NCBI GenBank assembly: GCA_040002845.1
Contig: JBDUDR010000059.1
Location: forward strand, 1-14,753
Direction: 5' to 3'
From: JBDUDR01 sp040002845
GTDB taxonomy: Bacteria; Actinomycetota; Actinomycetes; Propionibacteriales; Nocardioidaceae
Length of the DNA: 14,753 bases
Shown: piece after piece, positions 7,054 through 12,363 of the stretch
Layout of the letters: each line of letters begins with the position of its first letter
Position numbering within the stretch: the stretch's first letter is position 1
Notes under the pieces: generated by a model
The model's database searches: none
The model's input: only the letters and a program-made list of their open reading frames with translations
Told to the model about the DNA's origin: nothing
Made by a program: the position numbers and the translations under genes

Positions 7054-7731
7054 TTACACATCACTGATCCGCACGCTGGCATGCGCCTTGTAGCGCCGGT
7101 TGATGGCGATGAGGTTGGCCGCCAGTGCCTCCACCTGACCCGCGTTGCGAAGTCGCCCTGAGTAGATCCCGCGCATCCCCGGGATGGCTCCTGCCAGTGC
7201 GCACACCCTGTCGGTCGCCGCCCGGTCGTCACCCAGGACCATGACGTCGAGGGCGAACGACGTGCGCTCGGGGTCGTTGAGATGCACTGCCGACACATGA
7301 TGGAACGCTGCCGTCACCGTCGAATCGGGGAGCAGGATGGCCGCCTGCTGGGCGGCACTCCCCTCCTCCACCCGCGGCGCGTACGGCCCCTGCTTGTCGA
7401 AGCCGATGTTGTTCACGCAGTCGATTACCAGCTTGCCGGCCAGTTCGGCGCGAAGCTCGGTCAAGAGTTCCGCATGACCCGACCATGGAACAGCCACGAT
7501 CACGATGTCTGTCTGCTTGGCACACGAACGGTTGTCGACCCCGCGGACGCCGAGGCCGATCTGCGCGGCGACCAGCTCCGCCCTGGCTGCCTTTCGAGAA
7601 CCGATGACTACCGACATGCCGGCGGTCGCGAACCGGCGCGCGAGTCCCGTGCCCTGTGGTCCCGTACCACCCAAGATCCCGATCACGTCGTCGCGGATCG
7701 CGTCGTCGATGACCTCCTCGGGCTCGCTCAT
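7054..7731 (-). CDS. npdG: NADPH-dependent F420 reductase (NADPH:F420 oxidoreductase)
   Basis: The enzyme moves hydride between NADPH and the deazaflavin F420 in the cytoplasm. The 225-residue length is typical. Residues 16-33 hold the dinucleotide-binding loop VIGILGGTGPQGTGLARR, followed by VVIGSRKAAR (41-50), whose Ser-Arg-Lys fits recognition of the NADP 2'-phosphate. Further family-like segments are DIVIVAVPW, KLVIDCVNNIGF, and the C-terminal GIYSGRLRNAGQVEALAANLIAINRRYKAHASVRI. The frame is open further upstream, but ATG at 7731 is the start that fits family length and the -10-like box ahead of it. The gene implies that the organism makes or uses F420, as many actinobacteria do. It is divergent from the unknown gene at 7788 and convergent with panB. 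Confidence 0.93.
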   Translation of the reverse strand: MSEPEEVIDDAIRDDVIGILGGTGPQGTGLARRFATAGMSVVIGSRKAARAELVAAQIGLGVRGVDNRSCAKQTDIVIVAVPWSGHAELLTELRAELAGKLVIDCVNNIGFDKQGPYAPRVEEGSAAQQAAILLPDSTVTAAFHHVSAVHLNDPERTSFALDVMVLGDDRAATDRVCALAGAIPGMRGIYSGRLRNAGQVEALAANLIAINRRYKAHASVRISDV

Positions 7732-7737
7732 CGGGTC

Positions 7738-7743
7738 AGTCTG
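7738..7743 (-). promoter_or_regulatory. -10-like box before npdG
   Basis: CAGACT on the minus strand lies 6 nt before the npdG ATG, the same geometry as the other leaderless candidates in this window but with C instead of T in the first position. No Shine-Dalgarno sequence is evident. Weak evidence. Confidence 0.28.
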
Positions 7744-7775
7744 GCAGGACGAAGCCCTCGGTCGCCGGGTTGGGT

Positions 7776-7781
7776 TAGCGT
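7776..7781 (+). promoter_or_regulatory. -10 box, probable leaderless promoter of the 192-aa gene
   Basis: TAGCGT is followed by 6 nt (TGAGAG) and the ATG at 7788. The GAGAG could act as a very close ribosome site, but the spacing suits a leaderless start better. No clear -35 hexamer is visible. Confidence 0.42.
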
Positions 7782-7787
7782 TGAGAG

Positions 7788-8366
7788 ATGGACCTGGCCC
7801 AGGTAAGTGTGCTGCGTGGGTTGCTGCTTGGCAGCGAGTGGCTCGAGCGCACCGACGACTTCGCTGTGGCCATGCGATCGGCAACGCGCCGCGCGGACGG
7901 ACTGCTGCTCTTCGGCACCCCAGACCACGAACCTTGGCACTTGGCTGCGCACCTCAACGACGAGGCGGAGCTGTCCGGGGCGACAGATCTGCGGCCCACC
8001 CTTGTACGTTGGTCGCCTCCCGTCGACGCACCACCACACCTGTCAATCAGTCTCGACCGGTTACGTGACATGCGACGGGGCGAGCCGTTGCTCGTCGTGG
8101 CCGACGAGCCGGTGGCTGAAAACATGCTCGAGCGCATCGACGACGTTCGTCATCGAGGTGGTCGCGTGTTCGCGCTTACCGATGATGATCGTGAGCTCGA
8201 GCAGCTGGCGCACGAGTCCCTGACACTCAATGCAGGCCTTCCGGATCTCGTTGACCTTGCAGTTGCCGAACATCTCGTGTCAATGTCCGCAGCGGCGGCG
8301 AACACTTCGTTGACGGGTTGGCGTGCATCGTTGCGTCGTTCACTCGACCACATCTGCGGAAGCTGA
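7788..8366 (+). CDS. Hypothetical protein, 192 aa, possible Rossmann/SIS-like segment
   Basis: I cannot name this gene. The 192-residue product has no signal peptide, membrane segment or cysteine cluster and is probably cytosolic. Residues 99-131 (EPLLVVADEP, then GGRVFALTDDD after an intervening helix) read as strand-helix-strand of a nucleotide- or sugar-phosphate-binding Rossmann-type fold, as in SIS domains. Residues 37-43 (DGLLLFG) could be an earlier strand. The last third is helical and hydrophobic with a basic end (GWRASLRRSLDHIC). Codon use matches the neighbours, so the frame is convincing. It is divergent from npdG with 56 nt between starts, and its own start has a leaderless-type promoter. 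A role linked to npdG or the downstream basic protein is not shown by the sequence. A sugar-isomerase-like regulator or an inactive SIS protein are possibilities only. Confidence 0.75.
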   Translation: MDLAQVSVLRGLLLGSEWLERTDDFAVAMRSATRRADGLLLFGTPDHEPWHLAAHLNDEAELSGATDLRPTLVRWSPPVDAPPHLSISLDRLRDMRRGEPLLVVADEPVAENMLERIDDVRHRGGRVFALTDDDRELEQLAHESLTLNAGLPDLVDLAVAEHLVSMSAAAANTSLTGWRASLRRSLDHICGS

Positions 8367-8499
8367 CAAGCCGTTTCGCCTTGCGTGCAAGGAAGTGCCG
8401 TTCACGTTGACATCGCACGAGTTGGTGACCGAGCATCGTGTAGTGATGCGTGCTGTCGATCGTCGTGACAAGACGCGCGGTCGCTTCCAACGCGAATTG

Positions 8500-8521
8500 A
8501 GACAAAGTGAGTCCGTTGTCT
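8500..8521. repeat. Short inverted repeat in the leader of the basic-protein gene
   Basis: AGACAA (8500-8505) and TTGTCT (8516-8521) are perfect 6-bp arms around 10 nt, about 64 nt before the histone-like start. The surrounding 218-bp gap (8367-8584) contains no convincing gene. A TTGACA at 8407-8412 could be a -35, but no -10 lies at proper spacing. The repeat may be an operator or an RNA hairpin, or chance. Confidence 0.25.
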
Positions 8522-8584
8522 GCCATGCTCGATTCATCGATGCTCCGGCAAGGTGCTGGAGATCCCGAACAGGGAGGCGAAGCA

Positions 8585-8926
8585 GTGCCGGCTAGAAAGA
8601 CAACCGCCGCCAAGAAGAGGGCGCCGGCCAAGAGGACCGCGGCTGCGAAGAAGGCAACCACGAAGAAGACGGTCACGAGGAAGGCCAGCCCCGCCAAGCG
8701 GAGCACCGCCAAGAAGACGGCCAAGCGGAGCCCCGCGAAGAAGACCGCGAAGAAGGTCGCCGCCAAGCGAAGCACCGCGAAGAAGACGGCGACGAAGAAG
8801 GTCGCCGCCAAGAAGACCGCCAAGAGGTCTACGGCAAAGAAGGTCAGCGCCAAGCGGACCACTGCAAAGAAGAGCACCGCGAAGCGGACAACCAAGAAGG
8901 CTCCGGCCAAGAAGAGCACGAGGTAG
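8585..8926 (+). CDS. Lysine/alanine-rich histone H1-like basic protein
   Basis: This 113-residue protein uses only eight residue types (A, K, R, T, S, P, V and the initiator Met), with about 35 Lys and 11 Arg and no acidic or aromatic residue. It consists of repeats of the form AKRSTAKK, AKKT and AAKK throughout, like eukaryotic H1 tails, chlamydial Hc proteins and the C-terminal tail of mycobacterial HupB. It should bind DNA (or RNA) through charge, be unstructured when free, and act at the nucleoid. No HU, Lsr2 or other folded domain precedes it. The GTG start is chosen for the GGGAGG ribosome site at 8572-8577 and because the repeat begins there. An upstream ATG in frame (8507) adds 26 residues of different, acidic composition and lacks a good site. 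A hairpin terminator follows closely. Roles in compaction, development or stress are inferred from composition only. Confidence 0.85.
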   Translation: MPARKTTAAKKRAPAKRTAAAKKATTKKTVTRKASPAKRSTAKKTAKRSPAKKTAKKVAAKRSTAKKTATKKVAAKKTAKRSTAKKVSAKRTTAKKSTAKRTTKKAPAKKSTR

Positions 8927-8946
8927 TCCCTGACGTCGTGGCATCA

Positions 8947-8983
8947 AACGAGGGCAGCTCCCACGCCGGGAGCGGCCCTCGTT
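8947..8983. terminator. Strong bidirectional hairpin terminator
   Basis: AACGAGGGC (8947-8955) pairs with GCCCTCGTT (8975-8983), and inside it GCTCCC (8957-8962) pairs with GGGAGC (8968-8973), with one A-G mismatch between the stems and a 5-nt loop. It lies 20 nt after the basic-protein stop and 24 nt beyond the stop of the convergent 61-aa gene, so it can serve both. No T-run is present. Confidence 0.85.
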
Positions 8984-9007
8984 GACGTGTCTGCTGTCTC
9001 GGTCCTC

Positions 9008-9193
9008 TCAGTCCTCGACGTCGTCATTCCAGCGCGGATCGTTGTCCCAGGCCTCGTTCCGTTCGGCAACCTTCTCCAACGCGCGAGACGCCTCTTCGGC
9101 GCTGGCATAGGGCCCGAGGCGGTCACGCGCCGGGCAACCGTCTTCACCCTCCACCTCATGATGCTGTAGGCAGAAGTAGTACCTGTCGGCCAC
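9008..9193 (-). CDS. Small conserved-looking hypothetical protein, 61 aa
   Basis: The product begins MADRYYFCLQHHEVEGEDGC and continues RDRLGPYASAEEASRALEKV, ending in an acidic tail rich in W, N and D (NEAWDNDPRWNDDVED). From memory, similar short proteins are common in actinobacteria without assigned function. GPYASAEEASRAL resembles the repeat unit of SPOR domains but is too short to assign. Cys8, His11, His12 and Cys20 are spaced so that they could bind a metal, which is inference. The GTG start at 9193 is supported by GAGGAG 6 nt upstream. Upstream residues in the same frame look random. The gene is divergent from map with overlapping -10 boxes and ends before the shared terminator at 8947-8983. 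Confidence 0.8.
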   Translation of the reverse strand: MADRYYFCLQHHEVEGEDGCPARDRLGPYASAEEASRALEKVAERNEAWDNDPRWNDDVED

Positions 9194-9228
9194 GACCGTC
9201 TCCTCACCTCGGGTGCCGGACGTCGTCC

Positions 9229-9256
9229 TTGTCGCCTGCAACACAGAAACTACACT
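9229..9256 (+). promoter_or_regulatory. Promoter of map (-35 TTGTCG, -10 TACACT)
   Basis: TTGTCG (9229-9234), a 16-nt spacer and TACACT (9251-9256) form the best complete promoter seen in the window. The GTG start of map follows the -10 by 8 nt, so the transcript should have no leader or one of only a few bases. Confidence 0.5.
9247..9252 (-). promoter_or_regulatory. -10 box for the 61-aa gene, overlapping the map -10
   Basis: TAGTTT on the minus strand shares two base pairs with the map -10 box on the other strand. Initiation about 7 nt downstream would give a leader of roughly 50 nt containing the GAGGAG ribosome site. No good -35 is evident. Confidence 0.3.
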
Positions 9257-9264
9257 CGCTCGAC

Positions 9265-10113
9265 GTGACCACCATTGCCCCCGGACGCATCTCCCCCCGC
9301 CGCAGCGTGCCCGCCGACATCCCATACCCCGCGTACGTCGGCAAGCCGGCACCCGACCGTTTCACCGGGTCCGAGGTCAAGGATGCCGAGACGATCGCAA
9401 AGATGCGAGTCGCCTGCCGGATTGCAGCCCGGGCCATGGCCGCCGCTGCCGAGGTCATCGCGCCGGGAGTCACGACCGACGAGATCGACCGTGTTGGGCA
9501 CGAGTTCCTGTGCGATCACGGGGCCTACCCCTCGACGCTCGGATATCGCGGCTTTCCCAAGTCGTTGTGCACGAGCGTCAACGAGGTGATCTGTCACGGC
9601 ATCCCGGACAATCGCCGGCTCAACGATGGCGACATCGTCAACATCGACATCACCGCCTTCATCGGTGGAGTGCACGGCGACACGGATGCGACGTACTTCG
9701 TCGGTGATGTCGCCGAGGAGCACAGGCTCCTGGTGGAGCGCACTCATGAGGCGATGATGCGCGGCGTCAGATCAGTCAGGCCGGGTCGCCAGATCAACGT
9801 TGTCGGCCGCGTCATCGAGGCGTACGCCAGGCGATTCGGTTATGGCGTCGTACGTGACTTCACCGGACACGGGATCGGGACGGCGTTCCACTCCGGGCTG
9901 ATCGTGCCGCACTACGACGACGCGATGTTCGACACGATGATCGACCCTGGGATGACGTTCACCATCGAGCCGATGCTCACGCTCGGCACACATGAATGGA
10001 ACATGTGGGACGACGGATGGACTGTCGTGACCAAGGATGGATCGTGGTCCGCACAGTTCGAGCACACCCTGCTCGTCACCGACGATGGCGCCGAGATCCT
10101 GACCGTCCCATAG
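9265..10113 (+). CDS. map: Type I (Ic) methionine aminopeptidase
   Basis: This enzyme removes the initiator methionine from nascent proteins in the cytosol. With GTG at 9265 the product is 282 residues, close to the 285 of M. tuberculosis MetAP1c (MapB). The N-terminal extension (about 1-40) carries ISPRRSVPADIPYPAYVGKP, the proline-rich segment typical of the Ic class, which is thought to mediate ribosome contact. The pita-bread metalloprotease domain has the metal ligands D128 (NIDIT), D139 (HGDTD), H202 (GHGIG), E235 (TIEPM) and E266 (QFEHT), plus the active-site His111 (ICHGIP). The frame stays open to 9229, but those 12 codons overlap the promoter and look unlike the family. It is a monocistronic gene followed by the repeat-bearing gap before rnpB. 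Confidence 0.96.
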   Translation: MTTIAPGRISPRRSVPADIPYPAYVGKPAPDRFTGSEVKDAETIAKMRVACRIAARAMAAAAEVIAPGVTTDEIDRVGHEFLCDHGAYPSTLGYRGFPKSLCTSVNEVICHGIPDNRRLNDGDIVNIDITAFIGGVHGDTDATYFVGDVAEEHRLLVERTHEAMMRGVRSVRPGRQINVVGRVIEAYARRFGYGVVRDFTGHGIGTAFHSGLIVPHYDDAMFDTMIDPGMTFTIEPMLTLGTHEWNMWDDGWTVVTKDGSWSAQFEHTLLVTDDGAEILTVP

Positions 10114-10170
10114 CCTGCTCCCCGCCTCCTCACCGAAGTACGCTTTCAGCACCTTCCGACGGCGACTTTG

Positions 10171-10258
10171 GGTGCCGAACGCGTACCTCGGCAAAGCTGA
10201 CCGGCACAAACCCGTACCTCGGCGGGCGTGATCGGCGCGAAACACCGGAACCTCGAGC
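10171..10258. repeat. Imperfect tandem repeat, about 31-nt period, three units
   Basis: Unit 1 starts at 10171, unit 2 at 10202 and unit 3 at 10233. CGTACCTCGGC is identical at 10182-10192 and 10213-10223, and appears in degenerate form near 10246 (CGGAACCTCGAGC). Each unit begins GG(T/C)(G/A)C followed by an A-rich step. No convincing coding frame covers it. It lies in the 320-bp gene-poor gap 10114-10433. Confidence 0.6.
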
Positions 10259-10291
10259 ACCGCGGGCCACTCGAGCTGCGCTGGCGTACCA

Positions 10292-10306
10292 CCAACACAC
10301 TGTTGG
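10292..10306. repeat. Short perfect hairpin in the map-rnpB gap
   Basis: CCAACA (10292-10297) pairs with TGTTGG (10301-10306) around a 3-nt loop. It could help terminate map transcripts, though it lies about 180 nt after the map stop. The surrounding sequence resembles, from memory, the conserved CACACTGTTGGG element of actinobacterial 16S-23S spacers. Confidence 0.3.
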
Positions 10307-10356
10307 GCGACCAGGCGCCCGGGCCCAGCCTTCGAATACGCAGCTGACAACGTAAA

Positions 10357-10415
10357 CCGAGACGCCAAGAATGCCGGCGGAGCCGGCGTGTCCCGCCGAA
10401 AAGCTGGCGTCTCGG
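10357..10415 (-). terminator. Large stem-loop downstream of rnpB, probable terminator
   Basis: CCGAGACGCC (10357-10366) and GGCGTCTCGG (10406-10415) are perfect 10-bp arms. Inside lies a second perfect hairpin, GCCGGC (10373-10378) and GCCGGC (10382-10387) with a 3-nt loop. The outer arm begins 18 nt beyond the last base of the rnpB P1 helix, so it is placed to end rnpB transcription on the minus strand, where TTTACGTT follows. It may also stop read-through from map on the plus strand. Confidence 0.6.
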
Positions 10416-10433
10416 CAGGGAGGAGCGTGGGGT

Positions 10434-10874
10434 GCGGATGAGCTGGCTCGTAGGCCGGATCCTGTTGGGGACCGCGCCTCGCGACGCGATCCTGAGCGGC
10501 CATCCATCTGCGAACACCGTCACCGGCGTCCTCCAGCGACCTACCCGCGAGCTCGGGCGGGCAGCCCTCAAACGCTCACGCACGGCTGGCTCCGAGGAGC
10601 CAGCCGATCTTGGTCTTGCTCCCGGTGGGGTTTACCGAGCCGCGCCGGTCGCCCGACGCGCTGGTGGTCTCTTACACCACCGTTTCACCCTTACCCGCAC
10701 TCCGATCCGACGCGGACGCCGGATCAGAGCCGCTGGCGGTCTGCTCTCTGTGGCACTGTCCCGCAGGTCACCCCGGGTGGGCGTTACCCACCACCGTGCC
10801 CTATGGAGTCCGGACCTTCCTCGATGCGACCACCCCAAGGTGACGCACCGCGACCGCCCGGCCAGCTCATCCGC
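10434..10874 (-). ncRNA. rnpB: RNase P RNA (bacterial class A)
   Basis: This is the catalytic RNA that, with the RnpA protein, trims the 5' ends of pre-tRNAs. On the minus strand the 5' core GAGGAAGGTCCGGACTCC (about 10810-10830), the middle block GGGTAAGGGTGAAACGGTG, and the 3' core ACAGGATCCGGCCTAC appear in the right order. CCGGA of the 5' core pairs with TCCGG of the 3' core, and AGG with CCT, giving helix P4 with its bulged U. Relative to E. coli these are compensatory changes. The ends are set by P1: GCGGATGAGCTGGC is complementary between 10861-10874 and 10434-10447 (14 perfect bp), giving about 441 nt. A 10-bp GGCTGGCTCC hairpin arm lies at 10584-10605. One base of the 3' core differs from the usual ACAGAA. 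The RNA begins 11 nt after the stop of the RNB exonuclease gene. Apparent reading frames across this RNA on both strands are spurious. Confidence 0.95.
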
Positions 10875-10882
10875 AAACGAGA

Positions 10883-10888
10883 AGCCTA
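10883..10888 (-). promoter_or_regulatory. -10 box of rnpB, overlapping the upstream gene's stop codon
   Basis: TAGGCT on the minus strand lies 8 nt before the first base of helix P1. Its TAG is also the stop codon of the RNB exonuclease gene. Transcription from here would start within a base or two of the mature 5' end, which is how RNase P RNA 5' ends usually arise. The -35 region is not recognisable. Confidence 0.5.
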
Positions 10889-12319
10889 CGCCAGACCGAA
10901 TCGGACCGAGCGCTTGGCGACGTCGGCCTCTACCAAGGTGACCGTGACGGGCTGGCCGAGCGGCAACTCGGACGGCCCGGACACCGGGGCCTCGACGGCC
11001 GGTGCCTGGATGGTCACGAACCCCTGACGGTGATCCTTGCCGTCCACGTCCGTGATCACGCCCGAGAACGACTGTCCCACCCGCGGAGCCAGCACACCGG
11101 CCTCGACGAGATCGAGTACGGCCCGGTCGAACCGATGCGCCTTGCGGTCGGCGTCTGCCATCTGTTTGGGCAGGTCGTGCAGTGCCGCGCGTACCCACTC
11201 CGGCACCGGTTCCCCCGCACAGAGGGCGACGCAGATCTCACCGGCGTACCGATCCCCGAGCCGGCGCAGCGGAGCAGTGACGTGGGCGTACTCAGAGGCA
11301 AGGCCGGCATGCTCGGGCTGCTCCGGCAACGCACCCTCGAACGCGACGTAACCGGCCCCGCGAAGCAGGGTGGCGCAGGCGTCGACCATCGCCGCGTGAG
11401 TCGGCCGCTTCGGGTCGAGACCCCGGATGAAGTCCTGGTACGTCTGCTCGGCGGGCCACTCGATCCGAAGTGCTGCCGCGGTGCGATGCAGGTGGGCGAT
11501 CGCCCCGGAATCGGCCGGCGGCAGCGTACGGAGTAGCCCGACCTCGCCGTACATCATGAGATGGGCCGCGCCCATGCCGGTCAGCAGCGAGAGCTGGGCA
11601 TTCCAGTCCTCAGCGGGAAGCGCTGCGCGGTAGTGCAGTCCCCACCCGCCGTCCTCGTCCACGATCTCCTGCTCAGGCAGCGGGAGGGAGATTCCGCCAC
11701 GGATCTGTTCCCGCTTCTTGCGCAGCTCGCCGACCTCGTGCAGCAAGACGAACACGTCGTCGGCGGCACCCTCGTCAAGCTGTTTTTGCACAGTGACGTA
11801 GTCGTGACGGGAACGGCTCCTCACTCTCGCCCGCCGCACGTCGACGTCGGTGCCTTCACCGTCCGGCGCTAGGTCGACTGTCCACAACAAGGCGGGACGC
11901 ACCTGATCCGGGAGCAGGCTGGCGGCACCCTCGGACAGTACGGAGGGGTGCAAGGGTACGCGGCTGTCGGGGCCATACAAGGTCTCGCCCCGTTCGTGTG
12001 CCTCGACGTCGACGGGACCTCCGGGCTCCACGAACGCTGCGACATCGGCGATGGCGTAGTAGACGCGGTAGCGGTCGCCACGCCGCTCAATGTGGAATGC
12101 CTGGTCGAGGTCCATGGACCCCGCTGGATCGATGGTGACAAGCGGCAGGTCCGTGTGATCCAAGTCGGGCATCGCAGGACTCTTGGCGGCCTGCTCGGCC
12201 GCCGCGACTACCTCGGGCGGGAAGTCCGACGGTACGTCGAGTTCCTTCTCGATCTGCGCAAGTCCAGACCGCAAGGCCGTGATGTCGGCCCTTTGCGTAC
12301 GGACGGTGCGTCGTGTCAC
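10886..12319 (-). CDS. RNB-domain exoribonuclease (RNase II/R family, compact actinobacterial form)
   Basis: RNase II/R enzymes degrade RNA 3' to 5', releasing nucleoside monophosphates. This 477-residue member lacks the N-terminal cold-shock domains of E. coli RNase II (644 residues). Residues 1-55 are a short helical lead. The RNB domain runs from about 55 to 370, and a small beta-rich, possibly S1-like tail covers about 410-477. The catalytic motif TIDPAGSMDLDQAF (62-75) supplies D64, D70 and D72 as equivalents of E. coli D201, D207 and D209. The fourth aspartate (D210) is Gln73. YAHVTAPLRRLGDRY (344-358) matches the family's YxxxTSPIRRYxD signature. GTG at 12319 is supported by AAGGGA 7 nt upstream. 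It follows the RNase H gene by 44 nt, and its stop codon lies in the rnpB promoter. Activity is likely but not assured, given Gln73. Confidence 0.9.
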   Translation of the reverse strand: MTRRTVRTQRADITALRSGLAQIEKELDVPSDFPPEVVAAAEQAAKSPAMPDLDHTDLPLVTIDPAGSMDLDQAFHIERRGDRYRVYYAIADVAAFVEPGGPVDVEAHERGETLYGPDSRVPLHPSVLSEGAASLLPDQVRPALLWTVDLAPDGEGTDVDVRRARVRSRSRHDYVTVQKQLDEGAADDVFVLLHEVGELRKKREQIRGGISLPLPEQEIVDEDGGWGLHYRAALPAEDWNAQLSLLTGMGAAHLMMYGEVGLLRTLPPADSGAIAHLHRTAAALRIEWPAEQTYQDFIRGLDPKRPTHAAMVDACATLLRGAGYVAFEGALPEQPEHAGLASEYAHVTAPLRRLGDRYAGEICVALCAGEPVPEWVRAALHDLPKQMADADRKAHRFDRAVLDLVEAGVLAPRVGQSFSGVITDVDGKDHRQGFVTIQAPAVEAPVSGPSELPLGQPVTVTLVEADVAKRSVRFGLA

Positions 12320-12363
12320 TGGCCTGTCCCTTCGAGGTCACCGGGCATCACGTGGCCGACCGA

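Noticed and set aside
8600..8920. Lys-codon repeats as a CRISPR array or satellite
   Set aside because: The repeats are irregular, have no spacers, follow the codon frame exactly and encode the KRSTAKK-type protein repeat.
10371..11027. Open frames of about 130-240 codons on both strands across 9772-11198
   Set aside because: They cover the RNase P RNA, the end of map or the end of the RNB exonuclease. The RNA core sequences, P4 covariation and the 14-bp P1 helix explain this region.
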